Part shown: positions 8,588 through 15,603 of the stretch, piece after piece | Layout: each line of letters begins with the position of its first letter | Numbering within the stretch: the stretch's first letter is position 1 | Assembly: GCF_016862795.1 (NCBI RefSeq) | Contig: NZ_BONQ01000151.1 | Coordinates: 1 to 64,000, forward strand | Reading direction: 5' to 3' | From: Dactylosporangium siamense | GTDB taxonomy: Bacteria > Actinomycetota > Actinomycetes > Mycobacteriales > Micromonosporaceae | DNA length: 64,000 bases | Notes under the pieces: generated by a model | What the model was told of the DNA's origin: nothing | Database searches by the model: none | The model's input: the letters and a program-made list of their open reading frames with translations, nothing else | Program-made: the position numbers and the translations under genes

Positions 8588-9267
8588 GCGCGCGGAGCGT
8601 CAAGCCCGGCTTGACAGTGAAGTCGGGCAAGCGGGCGAAGCGGGCCAAGCGGGTCGTGGAGTCCAGCGAGTTCGACGCGTTCGCACGGCGGATCCTGCGG
8701 GCCTACGCCCGTCGGGTCGCGGCCGGCGACATCGAGGCGCTCGCTGGGTTGGCGATGTTGTCCGGCGAGGTCGACGCGGTGGTGCGGGAGGCCGTTCGCG
8801 GTCTTCGTGCGGTGCCGTACCGGTACTCGTGGGACGAGATCGGCTCCCGGCTCGGCGTGTCCCGGCAAGCGGTCCAGATGCGCTACGGCGACAAGTCGGA
8901 GCGTCCCGGTCTGGACCGTCGGCTCACCGAAGCGGGCCTGACGGTGTCGGTGTCGACGCTCGTCGACGTGTTCGCCGCCCATCACCCCGGTTCGCCGGTT
9001 CCTTCGGCGTGCCCGGGGTGTGGTCACCGGTACCAGGGCGACTCGACCGAGTGCCCGTCCCTGTCCACCGTGCGTCCGCTGCTGTTCAGCAGGCGCGCCG
9101 AGGACAAGCAGGCGGTTGCCCGCCTGACCTCCGATCAGCTCGACGACCTGCACGACCGCAAGACGGCCCGCAAGAGCCGCCAAGCGGCGAGGCAGGCGTC
9201 CCGACCGGCGCCATCCCCGGCCCGCGACGTACCGACCCTGTTCGACCTCGTCAACGGAAAGGGCTGA
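8584..9267 (+). CDS. Helix-turn-helix DNA-binding protein with zinc-ribbon-like motif
   Basis: 227 residues. A basic N-terminus is followed by a helical domain; WDEIGSRLGVSRQAVQMRYG (about residues 81-100) is a clear helix-turn-helix like those of sigma region 4 or Sir-type regulators. CPGCGHRY with a later Cys (about 140-153) suggests a zinc site. It is coupled to the upstream gene through an ATGA overlap. A copy of the GTCAAG-N5-CTTGAC palindrome lies inside its first codons. It could be the protein that binds this palindrome, but that is speculation. Confidence 0.65.
   Translation: MSARSVKPGLTVKSGKRAKRAKRVVESSEFDAFARRILRAYARRVAAGDIEALAGLAMLSGEVDAVVREAVRGLRAVPYRYSWDEIGSRLGVSRQAVQMRYGDKSERPGLDRRLTEAGLTVSVSTLVDVFAAHHPGSPVPSACPGCGHRYQGDSTECPSLSTVRPLLFSRRAEDKQAVARLTSDQLDDLHDRKTARKSRQAARQASRPAPSPARDVPTLFDLVNGKG
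8599..8615. promoter_or_regulatory. 17-bp palindrome GTCAAG-N5-CTTGAC, copy 2
   Basis: Perfect arms with spacer CCCGG, within codons 6-11 of the helix-turn-helix gene, fifteen bases after its start. Its arms match the copies at 3809 and 13198. A site here could block transcription or translation of this gene. Confidence 0.55.
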
Positions 9268-9272
9268 CCGCC

Positions 9273-9656
9273 ATGTACAACAACGCTGCTCGTGCTGCTC
9301 AGGTCCTGCGTCACAGCGCGCAACGCATCGCTGACGGACACCGGTACTGGCTCCAGTACCCGGTCTCGCCGCGTCCAGCTGGCGTGATCGAAACGCTCGC
9401 CGTCATCGCGTCGGGCGACCGGTACTGGCGCAACCTGGCCGGTTGCAAGGACCTGTACGCCGCCGACCCGGAGTTCGCCGAGATCGTGGACATGTTCCGC
9501 GACTACCTCGCCGCGTCCGGCCGGCTGACCATCCAGGACCGGGAGGGCCTCAACCAGGTCCTGTCCTGGTGCACCGACCCGGCAGTGACCACCCCCGAGG
9601 TGGTCCAGGCCATGCGGGCCGCAGCCAAGTACCACAGCAGCCCGGTCGGTGCCTGA
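9273..9656 (+). CDS. Hypothetical protein of the AICE
   Basis: 127 residues, soluble, no recognised domain. It is helical and Ala/Arg/Tyr-rich, with no signal peptide or membrane segment. It starts six bases after the previous stop and ends at the start of the DUF2637-type gene (TGATG overlap), so it is inside the replication operon. Proteins of this size at this position are common in AICEs; function unknown. Confidence 0.6.
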   Translation: MYNNAARAAQVLRHSAQRIADGHRYWLQYPVSPRPAGVIETLAVIASGDRYWRNLAGCKDLYAADPEFAEIVDMFRDYLAASGRLTIQDREGLNQVLSWCTDPAVTTPEVVQAMRAAAKYHSSPVGA

Positions 9657-10705
9657 TGGCCGATAAGCAGGTCACGGGAGAACCCCGGCTCGCGTCGTTC
9701 GCGTCCTGGCTCGTGCTGGCAGCCTCGTTCGGGCTGTCCACAGGGACCTGGATCGCGCTCGCCGTCCTGGCCGGGTTCACCGGCAAAGCCACCATCGGCG
9801 AGGTCACGCTGCACCAATCGTGGCTCCTGCCGCTCGCGGTCGACGGCTACGTCGTCATCGCGTTGGTGCTGTGGATGTCGTCGGTCCCGGCGAAGGTCGC
9901 AGCGTTCGCGAAGAAGAACACCTACGGTGCCGCCGGTATCGGTATCGCGGCCCAGTCGGCGTATCACGCGCTGACGATCTGGACCGAGACCGAAATCCTC
10001 TGGCGCGCGGTCTTCGCGGCGGTCATCGGCGCGCTGCCGCCGACCGTCGCCGGGCTCGCCGTGCACATGCGCGCACTCATCCGTCGAGAACGCGGAACAG
10101 CCGCACCACTCGACACCCAACACACCAACGAAACTGTCGTGACACCGCACGATGCGACCCGGACCCCGGGGCACGACGCGGCGTCAACATATGGCCTGGC
10201 AGCCAACACCGTGCCCGAGCAACCGCCCGGCACGACCTCTGACGACGACAACCGTCCGGCCGAACCCGCCTCCGTGGCGGCACCGGCCCTGACCCAGGCG
10301 GTCACGCCGACCCCGGCGGAACTCGCCGAGCGGGTCCGGCCACGCCCGATCCACGCGACACCGACGGCCCCGGCCGCCGTACCCGGCCCCGCTGCCCGTC
10401 CTGGCCCGGCCCGGCCGACCAGCCCGACCACCCCGGCCCAGCCGTTGGCACCGCCCGCGAGCGACCCACCGGTCATCTCGCCGGCCAGTGCACAACACCA
10501 GCAGCCGCTGGTGGACCCGGCGTTGCTCGACCGCGCCCGGACCATCGCCAGGCAGTACCTCGCCGACACCGGCATGCCGATCATCGCCGGACAGCTCGCG
10601 CTGCGACTGCGCGTGTCCTCGGAAACCGCAACGCAGATCCTCACCGTCATCGGCAACGACCACCCGACCGTCAACGGCCACCGCCCCGCAAAGGCGACCC
10701 GGTGA
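9656..10705 (+). CDS. DUF2637-type membrane protein (Spd-like)
   Basis: 349 residues. Four membrane helices in the first ~140 residues match DUF2637 proteins, which sit directly before rep in AICEs and are associated with plasmid spread. A long Pro/Ala/Thr-rich linker (~150-280) leads to a small helical C-terminal domain (about 290-345) that may be a winged helix (YLADTGMPIIAGQLALRLRV). The stop overlaps a GTG at 10702 by four bases. That GTG looks like the original start of rep (see 10702..10776). Confidence 0.75.
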   Translation: MADKQVTGEPRLASFASWLVLAASFGLSTGTWIALAVLAGFTGKATIGEVTLHQSWLLPLAVDGYVVIALVLWMSSVPAKVAAFAKKNTYGAAGIGIAAQSAYHALTIWTETEILWRAVFAAVIGALPPTVAGLAVHMRALIRRERGTAAPLDTQHTNETVVTPHDATRTPGHDAASTYGLAANTVPEQPPGTTSDDDNRPAEPASVAAPALTQAVTPTPAELAERVRPRPIHATPTAPAAVPGPAARPGPARPTSPTTPAQPLAPPASDPPVISPASAQHQQPLVDPALLDRARTIARQYLADTGMPIIAGQLALRLRVSSETATQILTVIGNDHPTVNGHRPAKATR

Positions 10706-10776
10706 CTGTCTCGACGTCCAGCGTCGCGCCCGAAGCTTCTGCCTCGGGCACGGCCCCGGCCGCCGAGCCGACCCGG
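10702..10776 (+). other. Probable remnant of the original rep start
   Basis: GTG at 10702 overlaps the preceding stop as GTGA, the usual coupling between the DUF2637-type gene and rep. The 25 codons that follow (MTVSTSSVAPEASASG...) are Ser/Thr/Ala/Pro-rich like the leaders of RepSA proteins. The frame then runs into the antisense gene 10777..11466 rather than into rep, which begins 800 bp later in another frame. I infer an insertion that separated the old start from rep. Confidence 0.45.
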
Positions 10777-11466
10777 CTACACCCAGATGAAGCGGTCAGT
10801 CCAGGTGCCATCGCCGCTCACGTACCGCTGGAACGCCTCGATCACATCGCTGAGATCCGAGGCCCAGGTGATGCGCAACGTGCCAACACCGGTCGTGACG
10901 AGCGTCAGACGGTACAGACCCTCCGGGTCGCCGGTCCGGTCGGTGGGAAGGACCTGGAGGCTCGTGCCGTTGTCGCGATGCCGCAGCAGCACGAAGGAGT
11001 TCTCAGCCGACAGCCTGCGCAGGGTCTGCTCGATGTGTGCCGGCGCGGGATTCACCGACCGGGAACCGTCGCAGGACCCCAGGAGATGTCCTTCGCCGTC
11101 GTTGGCGACATCCGGGATGCTCGTGGCACCGGTCTGCGGCGAGTAGCAGACCAACTGGTGGTAGTCGGCAAGCTCCCGCACGTGCGCGGGCATGTCATCG
11201 GCCTCGGCCGCCGCGATGGACATGCATACGGACACCGGTGTCGTGGCGAAGCGTGCCGCCCACGGCGATCGCCGGTCGGTCTCCTCACCGATGACGGTGC
11301 CCAGCTCGGGATAGAGCCCGATCAGCTGCCGGTAGAACGCTGCAACCTGTGGCTGCGTCGGGGCGACGCCATGAACACCGGCGACGCTGAGCTTCCGGTA
11401 CCGCTCAGCCACCTGCTGCTCCGTGACCGGTCCGGGTTCGAACCAGACACCGACACCGAAGCTCAT
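10777..11466 (-). CDS. Hypothetical protein, antisense insertion in the rep operon
   Basis: 229 residues, soluble, not recognised. The N-terminus (MSFGVGVWFEPGPVTEQQVA) resembles a class of uncharacterised actinobacterial proteins. The C-terminal ~85 residues alternate beta-like strands and may form a small ligand- or protein-binding domain of the kind seen in immunity-type proteins. It is the only minus-strand gene between 4.7 and 15.2 kb, and it breaks the otherwise tightly packed operon just before rep. Best read as late cargo of the element. Confidence 0.6.
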   Translation of the reverse strand: MSFGVGVWFEPGPVTEQQVAERYRKLSVAGVHGVAPTQPQVAAFYRQLIGLYPELGTVIGEETDRRSPWAARFATTPVSVCMSIAAAEADDMPAHVRELADYHQLVCYSPQTGATSIPDVANDGEGHLLGSCDGSRSVNPAPAHIEQTLRRLSAENSFVLLRHRDNGTSLQVLPTDRTGDPEGLYRLTLVTTGVGTLRITWASDLSDVIEAFQRYVSGDGTWTDRFIWV

Positions 11467-11501
11467 CAGGTCACGGTATCCGGTGCCACGGGACGGACGC
11501 T

Positions 11502-13184
11502 GTGGTGACCTCCACCGCTGCCGCGTCGCCGGGTGCGCTGGCGTTGATGGCCCGCTCGACGGACGTCCGCCTGCAGGCGATCGCCCGCGCCGCCCGACCC
11601 GACTACCCGGCGTGGCTGTCGCACGTGAAGGCCGCGTCCGGGTGCACCCGTCCGGTCCGGCTCGCCGGCACGATGCTGACCATCGAGACGGCTACCGGTC
11701 GGCTCCTCGCGTCGGCGGACACGGCCCGGATGCCCGACGGGGTCATCTACAAGGCGTGCGGCAACCGGCGTGACAGCGTCTGCCCGTCCTGCTCGCAGAC
11801 GTACAAACGCGACGCGTACCAGCTGATCCGGGCCGGGCTCGTCGGCGGCCTCGGCGTCCCCGAGCACGTCACCGAACACCCAGCGGTGTTCCCGACGTTC
11901 ACCGCGCCCAGCTTCGGCGAGGTCCACACCCGCGTCGTCAAACGCCACACCTGCGGCAGGCGGGCCACCTGCGACTGCCGCCCCGACCCGTGCCACGCCC
12001 GCCGCGACCTCAGCGTCTGCCCGCACGGCCGGCGCCTGGTCTGCTTCGCCCGGCACGACCTCACCGACCAGAACCTCGGCACCCCGATGTGTCTGGACTG
12101 CTACGACCACGCCGCGCAGGTCGTGTGGAACCTGCAGTCCACCGAACTGTGGCGGCGCACGGCTGAGGCGATCCGCAAGTACATCCGCCGCCTCGCCCGG
12201 GCCAGAGGCCTCGACCCCAAGACCTTCCGGCTCGCCATGGGCAAGGCCGCCGAGATGCAACGCCGGGGCGTCATCCACTTCCACGCCATCATCCGCCTCG
12301 ACGGCACCGACCCCGACAACCCCGACGACCCCGGCGCGACCGTTCCACCGCCGGCTGGGATCGACGCGCACGACCTGGTCGCCGCGGTCGAACACGCCGC
12401 CCGCGTCACCCGGTTCACCACGCCGCCGCACCCTGCTGTCCCGAACGGGTGGCGGATGACGTGGGGCGAGCAGCTCCTGACGAAAATCATCACGGTTGCC
12501 GCTGACGGCGACGTCACCGACGGGATGGTCGCCGCGTACCTCGCCAAGTACGCCACCAAATCCACCGAGGTCACCGGCCACACCTCGAGCCGCCTCACCG
12601 ACACGACCATCAACGTGTACGCCGACCCCGACGGCACCCACACCGAACGCCTCGTCGACGCCTGCTGGACCCTCGGCGGCCCCCGCTGGCCGGTGCAGGG
12701 CCCCACCTGCGGCCGGCCGTGCCTGCACCGCAGCTGCACCGCCATCCTGCAACCACCGCCGTGGCGGCCGACGCTGGCCGGACCGCTCTGCAGCCTCAAC
12801 CACAAGGTCGGCGCCTGCGGCCACCGCAGCTGCGCCACGATCCGCGTCGCGACCACCGACCCCGCCGCACCATGGCGACGGCTACGCCGATGGGCCCACA
12901 TGCTCGGCTTCGGCGGCCACTTCCTGACCAAATCCCGCCGGTACACCGCGACGTTCGCGTTCCTCCGCAACCGCCGCGTCGTCTTCCGCCGCACCGAAAC
13001 CAGCGGCCCACAGACCGCCGGCCAGACCCTCGACGAGCCGACGACCCTCGTCGTCAACTTCCTCGCCTTCGTCGGCGCCGGGTGGCTCTCCCCCGCTGAC
13101 GCGATGCTCGCCAACACCTCCGCCGCCATGGCCCGTGAGCACCAGGACAAGGCACGGGAGTACCTGACCAGCATCGCCGCATGA
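11502..13184 (+). CDS. repSA: RepSA-type rolling-circle replication initiator
   Basis: 560 residues. A Cys-rich N-terminal region (ACGNRRDSVCPSC, about 86-98, with more Cys/His up to ~215) precedes the HUH-type nuclease core: GVIHFHAII (about 255-263) carries the metal-binding His pair and VAAYLAKYATK (about 343-353) the catalytic-Tyr motif. It nicks the origin to start replication of the excised element. Starts are GTG at 11502 or 11505, without a good ribosome site; the usual coupling to the DUF2637-type gene is broken by the antisense insertion, so expression may be altered. Confidence 0.92.
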   Translation: MVTSTAAASPGALALMARSTDVRLQAIARAARPDYPAWLSHVKAASGCTRPVRLAGTMLTIETATGRLLASADTARMPDGVIYKACGNRRDSVCPSCSQTYKRDAYQLIRAGLVGGLGVPEHVTEHPAVFPTFTAPSFGEVHTRVVKRHTCGRRATCDCRPDPCHARRDLSVCPHGRRLVCFARHDLTDQNLGTPMCLDCYDHAAQVVWNLQSTELWRRTAEAIRKYIRRLARARGLDPKTFRLAMGKAAEMQRRGVIHFHAIIRLDGTDPDNPDDPGATVPPPAGIDAHDLVAAVEHAARVTRFTTPPHPAVPNGWRMTWGEQLLTKIITVAADGDVTDGMVAAYLAKYATKSTEVTGHTSSRLTDTTINVYADPDGTHTERLVDACWTLGGPRWPVQGPTCGRPCLHRSCTAILQPPPWRPTLAGPLCSLNHKVGACGHRSCATIRVATTDPAAPWRRLRRWAHMLGFGGHFLTKSRRYTATFAFLRNRRVVFRRTETSGPQTAGQTLDEPTTLVVNFLAFVGAGWLSPADAMLANTSAAMAREHQDKAREYLTSIAA

Positions 13185-13197
13185 ACGTCGATCCCCC

Positions 13198-13214
13198 GTC
13201 AAGGACAGCTTGAC
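13198..13214. promoter_or_regulatory. 17-bp palindrome GTCAAG-N5-CTTGAC, copy 3
   Basis: Perfect arms, spacer GACAG, in the 54-bp gap between rep and xis, 25 bases before the xis start. This position is well suited to control of excision and integration. Same arms as the copies at 3809 and 8599. Confidence 0.65.
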
Positions 13215-13238
13215 ACCACATCGATGAGAGGAACTGGC

Positions 13239-13580
13239 ATGACGCCCGCCGACCCGGACCGAGGTCGCACGGCTCAGGTGCTGCACCGCCCGGCTGACGT
13301 GGCGGCGATGCTGCGCTGCTCTGAGTGGTGGGTCAAGGAGCAGGCCCGCAAGCGGCGGATCCCGTACGCGTGGATCGGCGGCGGCTACCGGTTCACCGAT
13401 GAGCACGTCGCCGCGATCATCCGTGGGGCCGAGGTGCTCCCGGGCGACGCGGCACCCGTCCAGGTCATCGCCGCGCCGACGCGCCGGCCTGAGCCGGTGG
13501 CAGCGGTCGAGCCGGTGACCCGACTCCGGGCGAGGACACCCCGGCGGGCGCTGCGGGACGTCTCGCAATCAGCGGCATGA
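13239..13580 (+). CDS. xis: Excisionase (MerR-like helix-turn-helix)
   Basis: About 113 residues. The winged-helix core (DVAAMLRCSEWWVKEQARKR ... GGGYRFTDEHVAAII, about residues 16-62) is the excisionase/MerR fold. A basic Pro/Arg/Ala tail follows. Xis bends the attachment-site DNA so that the integrase excises the element. I use the ATG at 13239, which has GAGAGGAA upstream, rather than the one at 13224. It ends 30 bp before int. Confidence 0.88.
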   Translation: MTPADPDRGRTAQVLHRPADVAAMLRCSEWWVKEQARKRRIPYAWIGGGYRFTDEHVAAIIRGAEVLPGDAAPVQVIAAPTRRPEPVAAVEPVTRLRARTPRRALRDVSQSAA

Positions 13581-13610
13581 CGCGCACACAACAGGAAGGA
13601 ACTGATCGGG

Positions 13611-15122
13611 ATGGGGTTCGCTGAGAAGCGCACCGACTACTGGCGTGGCCGGTACAAGGGAGCAACCGGCAAGTACGAATCGGTCAAGGACGAGGCGGGC
13701 CGCACGGTCCGGTTCAGCACCCGCCGCAAGGCGGAGCAGGCAGCCGACGAAGCCGAGGCCAAGGTGCGCGCCGGGATCCTCCAGCAGTTGGCTGCGGCGC
13801 CGATGACGTTCGGCGCGTACGCGAACCGCTGGTACGACCGCCTCGACCTAGCCCCGTCGACCATGCAGAACTACCGCAACCGCCTGGAGGAGCACCTGCT
13901 GCCGGCGTTCGAGCACCATGACCTCCGCGCGATCACCGAGGACGAGGTCCGAGCGTGGGAGCAGCGGGAACGTGCCCTGGTCTACGCCGAGTCGAGCATC
14001 AAGTCCTGGCGGGCGCTGCTGCACCTGGTCCTGGCCGACGCGCAGAGCGACGGCCTGATCGCGGCGAACCCGGCGACCCGCCGCCGGGGCCGGGGCAAGC
14101 GGGCCGGGCGGTCACAGAAGCGGGCACCGGAGAAGACCATCACGACCGTCCTCGGGGTGCTGCTCATCGCCGAGCGGCTGGCGCTGCTGTCGGGCCGGGA
14201 CGAGGAGTTCGTGGTCTGTGTCCTGCTCGCGTTCACCGGGATGCGCTTCGGTGAGATGGTCGGCCTGGAGACCCGGTTCGTGCGGCACGACGCGATCCGG
14301 ATCGAGTGGCAGCTCTACGAGCTCGACACCGGCGAGTTGGTCCGCTGCCCGCCCAAGGACGACTCGTACCGCACCGTGTTCATCCCGGCCTGGCTGGCAA
14401 AGCTGGTCCGGGAGCACATCGCGCACGCGGCACCGAAGCCGTGCACGTGCCACGGGTACGTCTACACGTTCAGCGGTCACCGGGCGGCGAACAAGGCAGC
14501 GCAGCGACCGGGACCGAAGCTGGTCGACGTCGCCAGGCGGGCCGGCGTCGCGGTCGGCACCGTCTCCAACGTCCTCAACGGCCGGGTCTCCGTCTCCGAC
14601 GGCACCCGCGAGAAGGTGGAGTCGGCCATCCAGGACCTCGGCTACGTACGGGGCGCCGCAGGAGGCGAGCTGGCCGCGCATCAGCGCCGCAGCGGGTTCG
14701 CGATGTGGCTGTTCCAGCCCGCCGTGACCGGCAGGTACCCGCAGAAGGCACCCCTGCTCCCCCGGCCCGTGCCGATCCTCGGCGAGCCCTGGCCGGGCGT
14801 GCCGATCCGGGGACGGAACAGCACCCTGCACGCCGACGCATGCTGGCTGCCGATCGCGGCGGGCCTGACCCCGCACGGCTTCCGCCACACCTACAAGACG
14901 GTCATGGAAGAACTCGGCACCCCGGCGCCGCTGATGGACGACCAGATCGGCCACGAGGACGGCTCGATCCAGGCCCGCTACTCCCACTCGACGTCGAAGA
15001 TGGTCGCGACCCTCCTCGATGGCCTGACCGACCTCTGGGTCGAGGCGCTCGACGCCCGCCGCCGGATGCGACCCGGATCACCGGTGACGGTGCTCGATCG
15101 ACTCCTGCGGGAGAAGTCGTGA
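13611..15122 (+). CDS. int: Tyrosine site-specific integrase with embedded LacI-type helix-turn-helix
   Basis: 503 residues, longer than the usual ~400. An N-terminal arm/SAM-like region (1-160) is followed by a catalytic domain with the Arg of TGMRFGEM (about 211), HGFRHTYK (about 422-429), GHEDGS and the nucleophile Tyr in RYSHST (about 457). Between the first Arg and the H-x-x-R box, residues ~301-350 (KLVDVARRAGVAVGTVSNVL, then a hinge-like DGTREKVESAIQDLGY) form a LacI-family DNA-binding domain. It integrates the element into the adjacent tRNA-Val. ATG with GGAAGG upstream. Confidence 0.93.
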   Translation: MGFAEKRTDYWRGRYKGATGKYESVKDEAGRTVRFSTRRKAEQAADEAEAKVRAGILQQLAAAPMTFGAYANRWYDRLDLAPSTMQNYRNRLEEHLLPAFEHHDLRAITEDEVRAWEQRERALVYAESSIKSWRALLHLVLADAQSDGLIAANPATRRRGRGKRAGRSQKRAPEKTITTVLGVLLIAERLALLSGRDEEFVVCVLLAFTGMRFGEMVGLETRFVRHDAIRIEWQLYELDTGELVRCPPKDDSYRTVFIPAWLAKLVREHIAHAAPKPCTCHGYVYTFSGHRAANKAAQRPGPKLVDVARRAGVAVGTVSNVLNGRVSVSDGTREKVESAIQDLGYVRGAAGGELAAHQRRSGFAMWLFQPAVTGRYPQKAPLLPRPVPILGEPWPGVPIRGRNSTLHADACWLPIAAGLTPHGFRHTYKTVMEELGTPAPLMDDQIGHEDGSIQARYSHSTSKMVATLLDGLTDLWVEALDARRRMRPGSPVTVLDRLLREKS

Positions 15123-15176
15123 GGAACGACCAAGATCTTCTCCCAGAATTCTCCCCAGGGGGTCAGGAGAACGAGA

Positions 15177-15211
15177 AAGGACCGGCGCCCTTGTGGGGCT
15201 TACCGGTCCTT
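15177..15211. terminator. Bidirectional hairpin between int and tRNA-Val
   Basis: AAGGACCGG at 15177-15185 pairs perfectly with CCGGTCCTT at 15203-15211, with a 17-nt loop. It lies between the convergent int gene and tRNA-Val, and on the tRNA strand it is followed by TTCTC. Likely terminates both. Confidence 0.6.
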
Positions 15212-15224
15212 ACCTGGTGTTACT

Positions 15225-15299
15225 TGGTGGGCGATACTGGGTTTGAACCAGTGACCTCTTCCGTGTCAAGGAAGCGCGCTCCCACTGCGCCAATCGCCC
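15225..15299 (-). tRNA. tRNA-Val (anticodon GAC), AICE integration site
   Basis: The minus strand folds into a cloverleaf: acceptor GGGCGAT/ATCGCCC, anticodon stem CTTCC/GGAAG around TTGACAC (anticodon GAC), and a T-arm with GGTTCAAACCC. CCA is encoded (15225-15227). The 3' end faces int, as expected for attR in the 3' half of the tRNA, so the element has kept the gene intact. Confidence 0.95.
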
Positions 15300-15333
15300 T
15301 AGCTGAGGTGCCCCACCGTGGTGTGGCCTCTCG

Positions 15334-15404
15334 AGGTGGGAACGGGATTTGAACCCGTGTACACGGCTTTGCAGGCCGTTGCCTCGCCTCTCGGCCACCC
15401 CACC
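15334..15404 (-). tRNA. tRNA-Cys (anticodon GCA)
   Basis: The minus strand folds with acceptor GGTGGGG/TCCCACC, anticodon loop CTGCAAA and T-arm GGGTTCAAATCCC. Discriminator U; CCA is not encoded. It belongs to the Gly-Cys-Val cluster read from 15493 leftward. Confidence 0.95.
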
Positions 15405-15420
15405 GTGGTCACTTTTCCCG

Positions 15421-15493
15421 AGCGGACGACGAGATTCGAACTCGCGACCCTCACCTTGGCAAGGTGATGCGCTACCAGCTGCGCTACGTCCGC
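15421..15493 (-). tRNA. tRNA-Gly (anticodon GCC), copy 1
   Basis: Cloverleaf on the minus strand with acceptor GCGGACG/CGTCCGC and anticodon loop TTGCCAA. First gene of the Gly-Cys-Val cluster. Identical over all 73 bases to the plus-strand copy at 16749, but without encoded CCA. Confidence 0.95.
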
Positions 15494-15603
15494 ACCGCCC
15501 GGCCAGTTGTGCACCCGGCGACGGATGCAAACTCTAGCCGACCCTCATCCCCCATGCCAAACCGGTATCCCGATCCGGCGTGTCAACGGAAGAAACACAG
15601 AGG

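Larger units (their letters stand above)
1..15260. mobile_element. Integrated AICE (actinomycete integrative and conjugative element), left end outside window
   Basis: The order DUF2637-type membrane gene, RepSA-type replication initiator, excisionase, tyrosine integrase, then a tRNA gene is the standard right end of an AICE. Upstream are a GntR/UTRA regulator, an SSB and an FtsK-type translocase, the usual control and double-stranded-DNA transfer functions. The integrase ends about 100 bp from the 3' end of tRNA-Val, so the right attachment site should overlap the 3' half of that tRNA. I looked for a second copy of the tRNA 3' sequence between 1 and 15.2 kb and saw none, so the left site probably lies before position 1. 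The left boundary and the membership of the genes before about 3.2 kb are inferred. Confidence 0.85.

Noticed and set aside
11425-11450. tRNA T-arm-like GGTTCGAACC stretch
   Set aside because: It lies inside the antisense gene, with no acceptor or anticodon stems around it.
10702-11508. A plus-strand open frame across the antisense gene
   Set aside because: Only its first ~25 codons look natural; the rest mirrors the minus-strand gene 10777..11466.
1-15260. Prophage instead of an AICE
   Set aside because: No capsid, terminase, portal or tail genes; RepSA, an FtsK-type motor and a GntR regulator point to a conjugative element.
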